Assembly: GCA_963841455.1 (NCBI GenBank)
Contig: CAWJCU010000019.1
Location: 1 to 64,000, forward strand
Direction: 5' to 3'
DNA length: 64,000 nucleotides
Origin: JAWVFM01 sp963841455
Lineage (GTDB): Bacteria; Actinomycetota; Thermoleophilia; Solirubrobacterales; 70-9
Shown: one piece after another, positions 56,325 to 64,000 of the stretch
Layout of the letters: each line of letters starts with the position of its first letter
How positions within the stretch are numbered: position 1 is the first letter of the stretch
Translations under genes and position numbers: made by a program
Notes under the pieces: generated by a model
What the model was told of the DNA's origin: nothing
Databases searched by the model: none
What the model saw: only the letters and a program-made list of their open reading frames with translations

Positions 56325-57668
56325 GTGAGTGCCGCTCTCGACACCCGCGCCGAGATCGTGAAGCTCGCCCGCCTTCTCGGCCGCGAGCCAGACGATCTCG
56401 CCTACCTCGCGGCGGTATCGCCGGAGGCGTTGCGCGAGGTCCGCGAACGGGCGACGGACGCGCTCTTCGACGCCGACGACGAGCCGCTGCGGCGGGTGGC
56501 GAAGGCGGCAGGGATCCCGCCGGTCCAGGTATCTGCCGCCGATCGCCGAGCGTGTCTTCGGGCCGCTGCTCTGCGCCCGCGTCGCCGGGTACGTCGAGCC
56601 CGGCAGGGCGGTCGACGTCGCCAAGCGCCTTCCGGCGCCGTTCCTCGCCGACGTCGCGATCGAGGTCGATCCGCGCCGGGCGAGCGTCGTCATCGGCCGG
56701 GTTCCCGCCGACACGGCGGTCGCGGTCGGCGAGGAGCTCGTGGCGCAGGGCGAGTTCGTCGCCATGGGCCGCTTCTTCGGCCACGTCTCCGACGACACGC
56801 TCCGCGCCGCGATCGAGGCCCTCGACGCCGAGGCGCTACTGCGGACGGCGTTCGTACTCGAGGGCAAGGAGCGGCTCGACGACGTCGTCCCGATGCTGCC
56901 CGACGAACGGCTGCGCGATCTGATCCGCACGGCCGCGGCGGCGGAGCTGTGGCCGCGAGGTGCTGGACCTCATCGGCCACCTCGACGGGCGGCACCGCCG
57001 CCGCTCGGCGGACTTCGCCGCCTCCGAGCCCGACGAGGTGCTCGATTCAATGGTGCGAGCCGCGCACGAGGAAGGTCTGTGGGACTCGGTGCTGCCCTTC
57101 GTCCGCGAGATGAGCGAGGAGTCGAAGCGCCGCTTCGCCCGCCTGCCGGCGACGCAGGAGGGCGAGGTGCTCGACGCGATCGTCGAGTGCCGCGGCCGCC
57201 GGCGAGCTGTGGCCCGACCTGCTCCCCCTCGTCGAGCTTCTTCCGCCCGAGGCGCACCGGCGCATCGCAACCGCCGCCTCGCGCCTCGACCGCTCGGTGA
57301 TCGAGCGCATCGTCGCTGGGGCGGGCGAGGACCACTCCTGGACGGCGCTCATCGGCCTTGCGGCCAGCATGGACGACGAGACTCGCGAGGTCGTCTTCGA
57401 CCTCGTCGCGGGGCTCGACGAAGACCTGCTGCGGAGCCTCGCCGTCCAGCTTCCGGCGGTGATCGACGGCGCCGAGACCCCGGAGCTCCGAGCCGCGGCA
57501 ACCGCGGTGCTGAGCGATCTGCCGCCGGCGCTGGAGGAGCGGCTCGCCGGCGTCGTAAGCGGGCTCGAGCCGAAGGAACGAGCCGAACTAGCAGCGAGGG
57601 CCCGCCAGCTCGGCCTGCTCGGAGAGCTCGGCGCCATCGGGCGAGCTCTCACCGGTGAACGTCCGTGA
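56325..57668 (+). CDS. Uncharacterised alpha-helical repeat protein (several frameshifts)
   Basis: It starts at GTG (MSAALDTRAEIVKLARLLGREPDDLAYLAAVSPEALREVRE). Successive segments in different frames read as one protein: IAERVFGPLLCARVAGYVEPGRAVDVAKRLPAPFLADVAIEVDPRRA, VAVGEELVAQGEFVAMGRFFGHVSDDTLRAAIEALD, VLDSMVRAAHEEGLWDSVLPFVREM and VFDLVAGLDEDLLRSLAVQLP. This gives about 440 residues of HEAT-like or MgtE-N-like helical repeats. Shifts occur near 56530, 56955 and 57195. The final codons and stop (GERP*) are provided by the palindromic repeat at 57656. Function is unknown. Confidence 0.55.
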
Positions 57669-57701
57669 GTACCCCCTATGGGGCGCATTCCCGGACGTTC
57701 G
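57656..57701. repeat. Solo palindromic repeat, family G, copy C
   Basis: A 46-bp near-palindrome with ends TGAACGTCC and GGACGTTCG around ACCCCCTATGGGG. It lies between two convergent genes and overlaps the stop codon of the left one. It is in opposite orientation to the copies at 15862 and 20719. Confidence 0.78.
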
Positions 57702-57716
57702 GTCGCTCAAAGCCGC

Positions 57717-58233
57717 CTACAGTACGCCCGGCGGGCGGCGGGCCCTGTGGCCGCCCATCTCGGCCGCTCGCATCATTCCCGAGAGGGCGATCACGACGCA
57801 GGATGCGAGCGCGATGACGTACCCGTAGGCGAGTTTGATCCCGGCCTCCTCGACGCCGACGCCCGGGCGGTCGACGATGCCGTTATAGGCGATGAGCACC
57901 GTGCCGAGGGCGCCGGCCATCATCGTCAGCTCGCCGAGCGGCCACCCGACAGCGCGCCCCCTCAGCAAGACAAGGAGGAGCACCGGCGATGCGAGCGCCA
58001 CCCCCACGATCGCCCAGCGCATCAGCGGGAAGGTCTGAAAGCCGGTGCACGACAAACGTCCCGCCCCGCACACGAAGCCGTCGCCCGCGATGCGCGTCGG
58101 CGTGTCCGACGAGCGAGTACCAGGGCAGGAACAGCAGGCTCACGAGCAGCGCGACGGACGCGACGACGCCGACAGCCTCCCAGGGTCCGGGCCGCGGCGG
58201 CGCGATGCCGCTCCGCGCCGCGGCGGTCGTCAT
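57717..58233 (-). CDS. Four-helix membrane protein at the end of the Mce operon (frameshifted)
   Basis: ATG 58233 overlaps the upstream Mce stop (ATGA). The N-terminal part (MTTAAARSGIAPPRPGPWEAVGVVASVALLVSLLFLPWYSL) and the C-terminal part (FPLMRWAIVGVALASPVLLLVLLRGRAVGWPLGELTMMAGALGTVLIAYNGIV, YGYVIALASCVVIALSG) lie in different frames, joined by a shift near 58080-58100. About 170 residues with four transmembrane helices result. The family is not recognised. The position and coupling suggest a membrane partner of the Mce complex, but that is inference. Confidence 0.6.
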
Positions 58234-59646
58234 CGCGCCCTCCCCAGGTGAGGGAACGACCTCGTGTGGCCGTCGAACCTCCAGGGCTTCTGCCCACGGC
58301 AGGGCGGCGGGCCGGCGCCGACCCCCACCGGCGGAAACACCTGCGGGTTGCCGAGGTTGTCGCAATCCCATGCGCGGAGGCCGCCGTGGGCGATGTCGCC
58401 GAGAGAGCCCGGCCGGGGATAGGGGTTGTGGCGGTTGGTCGGCGAGCGCTGGCCGTAGCCGAACGTGTCCTCGTTGAGTAGCGGAAGCAGGACGCGCAGG
58501 TAGTGCTTGCGGCCCCCGTTCGCCGTCGCGGCGCTCGCCTGGCCCGACGCGGCGCCCTTTGCGACCGCCGCGGCGACGTCGCGCCGGTAGGCCGCCGCGA
58601 GCTGGAAGAACGGCTCCAGGTTGCGGTTCGCGGGGTAGAGCTCGTCGACCAGCGGCTTCGATCGCCCGAAGCGCCCTGCGTGGACGCGGGCAGTCCGCGG
58701 CGCGCGGCGCGCATCACGCAGGGAGCTCGCGGAAGAGCCCTGCGAGCTGGGGGCTGAGCTCGGAGGTGGCGACGAGGCTGGAGCGCAAGCCGGGGGCGAG
58801 CTCGCGGATCCGGCGGAGCGCCGGGCCGAGCGTGTCCGCCGTCCGCCGGTAGGCCACGAGCGCCCGCCGCAGGTCGCCGATGAACGGGGGGAACGCCTTG
58901 ACGGTCGCCGTGAGCTCGCGGTTGCGCGCGGCCGTGGTCGCGAGTACCTGGTCGCCCGCGGTGACGAGGCTCTGAAGCTCGCCGCGGCGCGTGCCGAGCG
59001 CCCTCGAGCACCTGCGCGGAGCTCCCGACGAGCTGACGCACCGAGGCGCGCTCGCGATCGAGGATCCCGACCACGGTCCCGAGCCCACCGATCGCGCCGG
59101 CGCCGCGCCGATGGCCGCGTTGAGGTCGGCGCCGCGTCCGCGCGTCGAGGTCGCGAGCTCGGTCACGAACCTGCGAAGCGCCTTGCGCGTTGGCGGGTCG
59201 AAGGTGGCGAGCACCTGGTCGAGCCGCTGCGTCGAGGCGATGTGCGAGCTGGGAAGGCGTCCCCCGTCGGCGAGCTTCGGGGCCTCGGGGTCGCCCGGGG
59301 TGAGCTCGACGTAGGTCTCGCCGAGGAGCGTCTTGTTGCGGAGGATCGCGTGCGCGTCGCTCGGGATCGGTGCGTAGCGGTCCTCGAGCTCGATCACGAC
59401 CTTGGTCCGCTCGCCGGCCGGCTTGGTCGAGATCACCTTGCCCACGGGCACCCCGGCGATCCGCACGCTCGCATTGGGGTAGAGGTTCGCCGCCTGCGGG
59501 AACGACGCCTCGAACGTGTAGCCCTCGGGGTTGAGCGGAGTCGGGCCGCCGAACGACTTCCAGAAGAAGATGGCGACGCACACGGCCGCGAGGGCGAAGG
59601 CCGCCGCCATGAGGATCGAGCCGAGTTTCGGAGCGTGCGTCTGCAC
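58230..59646 (-). CDS. MCE-family (MlaD domain) protein, fourth complete in the operon (frameshifts)
   Basis: It starts at GTG (MQTHAPKLGSILMAAAFALAAVCVAIFFWKSF), an N-terminal anchor. The MlaD/MCE domain follows (FEASFPQAANLYPNASVRIAGVPVGKV, LRNKTLLGETYVELTPGD). Then comes a long helical region (LGTRRGELQSLVTAGDQVLATTAARNRELTATVKAFPPF) and a C-terminal domain in another frame (ANRNLEPFFQLAAAYRRDVAAAVAKGA, YPRPGSLGDIAHGGLRAWDC). Shifts occur near 59115, 58990 and 58715. Mce proteins form periplasmic hexamers or needles that move lipids or sterols with a YrbE/Mkl ABC transporter. Those partners are outside the window. Confidence 0.82.
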
Positions 59647-59654
59647 TCAGGTCC

Positions 59655-60925
59655 TCATGGGCAGGCGGGGATCTGGCCGGTGAACAGCAGGACAAGGGGC
59701 GCGAGGCCGGGCTGCTCGCTGAGCGACGAGCACGAGACGAGCGCGAGCCCGTGGGCGGCGGCGCCCTGCGCGTCCTCGACCGACACGACCGAGTCGACGT
59801 CGTGAGAGGCCCAGGCGAGCCAGAACAGGTAGCCCTCGTCGCTCCCCGGCGGGTTGTAGGAGAGCTCGTTCGCCGCGTAGTCGAGGATCCTGAACGCGGT
59901 GGCGATGTCGGGGCTCACGGCGCGAAGGCCATCCGCGACGTGGCCGAGGTCGCGGTTGATCGGGATCGCGGCGCGCAGCACGGGCTTGGAGGCGTGAACG
60001 AGCGGCACCGACTGGCCGAGGAGGTCGTTCGTCGCGCGCAGCCCGGCCGGGAGGCCCGCGATCGAGGGCCGCAGCGCCCGCAGCGTCGGCTTCAGCGCGC
60101 GTGCGAGGGTCGCGACGTGAGCCGAACGTCGTTCTCGAGAGGCGCAGCGTTCCGGGGAGGCGCGACACCGAGTCGCTCAGGGCGGCGCGCTGGCTGGAGA
60201 GCGCCCGGAGCGTCGCGTCGCCCGCACCGACGACCCGGGCGAGCTGGTGGTCGTTGCTCCCAGCCGCGTCCGCGAGGACCCCGAGGTTGTGGACGACCCT
60301 TGCCAGCTCGTCGCGCCGCGCGACGAGGAGGTCGCCGATTCGACGCGCCTGCGCTGCGGTCGGCCCGAGGGCTCGAAGCGCGCGCTGCAGATCGTCGCCG
60401 CTTCCGCGCAGGCCGCTCTCCGCCGACACCACGAGCGCCCCGAGATAGGAGCGCGTGTCGGCGTCGAGCGTGCGCGTGAGGTCGTCGTACGACGGCGGCA
60501 CGTTCGTACGCGAGTGAGCAATCGTGCCCCCGTCGGGCAGCGGGGGCTTGGAGCGCAGGCCCGGGTCGAGGTCGACCTCCATGTCCTGGAGCGGCGTGTT
60601 GGGCGCGAGCGTCGCCGAGGCGTCCGAGTAGACGTGCGGCAGCTTGCCCGGGTCGATGGACATCGTCACGTCGGCGGCCCCGGCGTGCAGGTCCGCGCCG
60701 AGGACCGTCCCGACCCGCACACCGGCAACGTTCACCGGCTGTCCGAGGCCGGGATCGAGACCGGTGGCGTTGGAGAAGTCGGCGTGGATCTCATAGCGGT
60801 CCGCGAACGGCGAGGTGAACCGCTCGCTTCGTGAGGATGTACGCACCCGAGGCCACGCCGATGACCATGAGGAGCGCGATCGCGACGACCCACCGCCCGT
60901 AGCGCTCGATCTGCCGGCGGAGCAT
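59655..60925 (-). CDS. MCE-family (MlaD domain) protein, third complete in the operon (frameshifts)
   Basis: ATG 60925 shares one base with the upstream stop. The N-terminus MLRRQIERYGRWVVAIALLMVIGVASGAYILT is a membrane anchor. After a shift near 60835 the MCE domain reads YEIHADFSNATGLDPGLGQPVNVAGVRVGTVLGADLHAG and LPHVYSDASATLAPNTPLQDMEVDLDPG. A long helical tail follows, with a second shift near 60115 and a C-terminal block (LRAAIPINRDLGHVADGLRAVSPDIATAFRILDYAANELSY to TGQIPACP). The shifted frames are consistent with one protein of about 423 residues. Its role in lipid import is inferred from the family. Confidence 0.82.
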
Positions 60926-62441
60926 CAGCCGCCTGCTCCCTCGCCGCGCACGGCGGGATGGGCGAAGAGGTGCCGGATCTCGCCCAGGCTCAGGCTGGGC
61001 GTCCGCGACTTCGTGGTCGTGGGCGAGGTGGCCGGGCCCGTGCACGCCGAGAGGTCTGGGGCGGCCTGCTTCGTGCATGGGGCGTCGGGGCGGAACGGCG
61101 GCGTGCGGCCGGGCCCGAGCCAGACCGGCCGCGAGCCCAGGAGCGGCTGCGGCGTCGTCCCGAAGAGCTGGCCCACGCCCGGGATGGCGCCGGTCGAGAC
61201 GGCGCCGGGGCCGATGGCGCCCAGGTAGCGGAACCAGGGGCCGTTGGCGTCGAAGTTCTGCGCGGCGCTGGCGAGCCCAACGGTCGCGTGCAGGAAGTCC
61301 TGCCACACGGGGCGCCCGCTCGAGAGCGGGCCGTCGTCGACCGGCGACGAGAGCGTCGGCATCACGTTGTCCTTCAGGCAGGTGACGATCGGCCCGGCGA
61401 GCGGGAAGAGCCCGCGCGAGAGGACCGAGAACCGCGGCGTGTTGCGAAGCAGGGGCCGGATGCCGCTGAGGAGCTCGGCCACCTGTGAGGGCTTGCCGAT
61501 GCCGCGAAGCTCGGCGTTCAGCCGCTGCAGGCGGCGCAGCACCGGCGGCACGTAGCGGGCGGCTGGGCGGAGCTCGTCGATGAATTGGTTCACCTGCGGG
61601 ACGACCGCGTCGACCGCGTCGAGGGCCGGCGGCGCGGCGCGCAGCAGGCGGTCGGCTTCGACCACGGCGCGCCCGAGGGACCCGGGGTGGGCGACCAGCG
61701 CCGACGAGGTCTGGTTGAGCCCGGTGACGAGGCCGGCGAGCGCCGTGTCGCGCTCGGCGAGCTGCCCGGTGGCGCGGGCGGCGGAGGAGATGAGGTGCGA
61801 CAGGTCGTGCGGGGCGGTGCCCTGCGCGGCGACCGAGATGACGGCGAGGTCGCGAAGCGTCGGCGGCAGGTGCGCGATCGTCGCGCGCAGGCCCTGCGCG
61901 CCGCCGCCCGCGAGCGCGACGTCGGTCTGCTTCACGATCCGCCTCAGGGCCTCGCGGCGCGGCATCGTGAGCGTCGAGAGGATCTGGTCGAACTGCACCG
62001 GCACCGCCGTCTGCGGGCGCGGGATGGTCCCTCCGGAGCCGAGCTCGGGCGCGCTCGGGCTGCCGGAGGTGAGATCGACGTAGAACCCGCCCTCGAGGAA
62101 GAGGCGCGGCCTGATCGTCGCCGTGGCGTCGGTGTGGATCGGCAGGCCGCTGGAGGTGATCTCGAGCGATACGTCGGCCGTCGTCCCGGGACCGCGCGCG
62201 ATGGCGTTCACCTGGCCGACGTTGATGCCGGCGATCCGCACCGGCGAGCCGGGACGCAGCTGCCCCGAGTTGGCGAAGATCGCGTCGACCGTGAACGGCC
62301 GGGCGAAGGGCGAGCGGCTCGAGAACGCCGCGTAGATCGCGATCCCGATCACCAGCAGGCCGACGATGCCGATCGCGAACGGGCGCGCGACGCGCTGCTG
62401 CGCCGCCCGGCCTCGTGCGCCACCCGGCCGCGCCGGCTCAC
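60925..62441 (-). CDS. MCE-family (MlaD domain) protein, second complete in the operon (frameshift near start)
   Basis: The GTG at 62441 overlaps the preceding stop (GTGA), but the conserved N-terminus (RPFAIGIVGLLVIGIAIYAAF anchor) is in another frame, so one base is wrong near 62400. The MCE domain reads FTVDAIFANSGQLRPGSPVRIAGINVGQVNAIARGPG, with FLEGGFYVDLTSG. The rest is uninterrupted: a long helical region, a Cys-containing GPIVTCLKDNVMPTLSSPVDDG block and a Pro/Thr-rich end. Its stop shares a base with the next ATG. Cotranscription and translational coupling through the operon are evident. Confidence 0.85.
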
Positions 62442-63860
62442 GGCGCGCCTCCCAGGCCGTGCTCGAGAAGGCCGGCGGCGCCCGCGCGCGCTCGTCGCCT
62501 CGCGCGGCGGGTGCGTGTTCGCGGCCGCGGTGCCCTGGTTGCCGGGGATGTTGCCGATGCGCTGGCGCGCCCGAGTAGGTCTCGTTGCCGGCCTCGCACT
62601 CGCGCGCCGTCTCGTTGCGGGTAGTAGTTGAGGTGCAGGTCGGAGGAGGGCTTCGGGCTCTGGAAGGTCTGGCGCGAGCCGAGGATCGGGATGAACCGCA
62701 GCCAGGTGCCGGACGCGTCGCCCTCGCTGAGCGCGGAGGTGGTGTTGCGGAAGAAGGCGCCGAACGTGTTGCAGGTGACCTGCTCGGGGTAGAGCACGCG
62801 AAGGGTCGGCTTCGCGGCCGCGACCGTGTCGGCGAGGGTCCGGATCGTGCCCGATGTCGCGGGGTCGCGCGTGAGCTGGTCGAACGCCGCGATCGCGGGG
62901 TCGATCAGGCCGTGGGTGCGCTGGTGAAGGGCGACCGTGCCGAGCCGCAGCGCCTTCGCGAGCTGCCTGGTCGTCGACGGCAGGAGCCGGACGTCGGGCT
63001 CGAGCGCCGCCGTGGTCGCGCTGGCGCTCGAGACCACCGGCGCGAGCCGGCGGAGCGTGCTCGTGGCCAGGGTCTCGGTTGACGGCAGCTGCTCCAGGGT
63101 GCGGCCCAGCGCGGGCCCGGCCGCGTTGAGGGCCGCGAGCGTCACCTCGCCCCCGTCGATCACGCCGCCGAGCTGCGGGGCGACCGCGGCCAGGGCGTCG
63201 GTGACCGTGGCGGCGCCGTCGATGAAGCCGGCGAGGTTCGTGTTCGGGTCGGCCAGCACGACGAGCACGCGATCGAACGGCGCCGATGAGTCGCCGCGTC
63301 GCCCCGATCGTCTCGTTGAGGTCGCCGCCGCGGGCGGCGAACCCGACCCCGAGCTCGTTCACCGTGCCGCGGACGCCCGGCGGTCGAGCGGCGGTCGAAG
63401 ACCCGCAGCGCCTGGCTGATGTCGGTCACGCGGCGGGCCTGGCTCAGGGCAGGATGCCCCCGTCGGGGATGTCCTTCTTCGCCTTGCCCGGGATAGAGCG
63501 CGAGGTACTTGCCGCCGAGGATCGATCCCGCCTGCACGCGCGCGTGGCTGTCGACGGGAAGGTCGGCGACGTCGGGGTTCAGGGCGACGTCGACGCGCGC
63601 GTACGGCGGCCGGCCGCCGCCGCGCGTGCATCGCGCGCACGCGGGTTACGAGCCCCACCCGGGCGCCGCCGATCCGGACCTGGTCGGATTGGACCAGCTC
63701 CTGGGCGTCGGGAACGTCGACCGAGATCCGGTAGGCCGCGAGGAACGGGATCCCCCGGCTCGCGTTGTAGGAGATCCACACGGCGGCGCCCGAGGATCAT
63801 CAGGAAGAGCGTCCCGACGAGGATCTCGTTGCGGAGTGCCTGTCGCGCGTGCGTCCTCAT
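62438..63860 (-). CDS. MCE-family (MlaD domain) protein, first complete in the operon (multiple frameshifts)
   Basis: It starts at ATG 63860, overlapping the preceding stop (ATGA). MRTHARQALRNEILVGTLFLMILG is the anchor. In other frames the MCE domain reads VWISYNASRGIPFLAAYRISVDVPDAQELVQSDQVRIGGARVGLVTRV and SHARVQAGSILGGKYLALYPG. The helical region includes LVVLADPNTNLAGFIDGAATVTDALAAVAPQLG and VTCNTFGAFFRNTTSALSEGDASGTWLRFIPILG. At least four shifts are present (near 63785, 63480, 63400 and 63290), with another towards the C-terminus near 62640-62570. The stop at 62438 is the one that overlaps the next gene. Confidence 0.8.
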
Positions 63861-64000
63861 CCGAGCAGGTAGTTCAGGAGGTCGTCGACGGGGGTGTGGT
63901 CGTGGCCCGGCTTGTGGTGGTCCCCGTGCCCGCCGCCGCAGGATCGGCGGCAGGTGGATGGGAGGCAGGTGGAGGCCGGGGACGTGGACCGGCGGGAGGC
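63857..64000 (-). CDS. C-terminus of an upstream Mce-operon protein (cut by window edge)
   Basis: The last 47 codons before the TGA at 63857 encode a Pro/His-rich tail (LPPIHLPPIL, then after a one-base shift GHGDHHKPGHDHTPVDDLLNYLLG). Pro-rich C-terminal tails are common in Mce proteins, and the four-base overlap with the next Mce start supports membership of the operon. The domain that would confirm the family lies outside the window. Confidence 0.55.
   Translation of the reverse strand, partial: ASRRSTSPASTCLPSTCRRSCGGGHGDHHKPGHDHTPVDDLLNYLLG

Overview
The window looks like a piece of a high-GC actinobacterial chromosome, most plausibly a soil Thermoleophilia/Solirubrobacterales lineage. 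That placement is an inference. It rests on the strong G/C bias at third codon positions, a KGD-type fused 2-oxoglutarate dehydrogenase, a decaprenyl-phosphate phosphoribosyltransferase, an Mce operon, a cyclic-di-AMP riboswitch before an NlpC/P60 gene, and several wHTH-DUF559 genes. Many conserved genes are broken by single-base frameshifts while the protein remains recognisable in the next frame. I treat most of these as sequence errors and annotate the full-length gene.

Layout. 1-10.2 kb: edge of an acyl-CoA dehydrogenase, a compact HicAB module, a secreted His-rich CARDB protein, a secreted alpha/beta hydrolase, an AAA_14/DUF4143 ATPase with 23-bp iterons before it, a UbiA-type prenyl-phosphate phosphoribosyltransferase, and a large ATPase-TPR-cyclase regulator. 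10.2-15.9 kb: a DUF559 gene, a secreted protein with about ten tandem InlB-like repeats, and a decayed lipoprotein gene. 15.9-19.7 kb: an alkyl-DHAP-synthase-like flavoenzyme next to a two-domain fatty acyl-CoA reductase, a candidate ether-lipid pair. 20-24.4 kb: kgd carrying two fused lipoyl domains. 24.4-31.5 kb: a second DUF559 cassette, DUF3817 and VOC genes, aconitase, an SDR, a GST-like protein, and the riboswitch with NlpC/P60. 31.6-35.8 kb: polyamine-type ABC operon 1. 35.9-38.8 kb: a STAS/SpoIIE/HATPase partner-switching operon. 38.8-40.7 kb: an LLM oxidoreductase and the third DUF559 cassette. 40.8-55.5 kb: two divergent operons for omega-amino acid/polyamine catabolism. The leftward one encodes aminotransferase, PucR regulator, saccharopine-dehydrogenase-like protein, alanine dehydrogenase and semialdehyde dehydrogenase. 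The rightward one encodes potADBC, methylmalonate-semialdehyde dehydrogenase, an APC permease and a universal stress protein. 55.5-57.7 kb: uncharacterised proteins. 57.7-64 kb: the 3' part of an Mce operon.

The most unusual signal is a set of imperfect palindromes of 37-50 bp, each with TAT or TATA at its centre. Two DUF559 genes (24.48-25.32 kb and 39.78-40.70 kb) are each bracketed by a pair of near-identical palindromes. Each pair has its own sequence, and the upstream member overlaps the start codon. The third DUF559 gene has one such palindrome at its 5' end. A separate palindrome family occurs as three solo copies (15.86, 20.72 and 57.66 kb), one inside the kgd reading frame and one forming the last codons of a gene. 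A much longer near-palindrome of about 167 bp separates potB from potC. Together these suggest a palindrome-associated mobile or regulatory system linked to DUF559 proteins.
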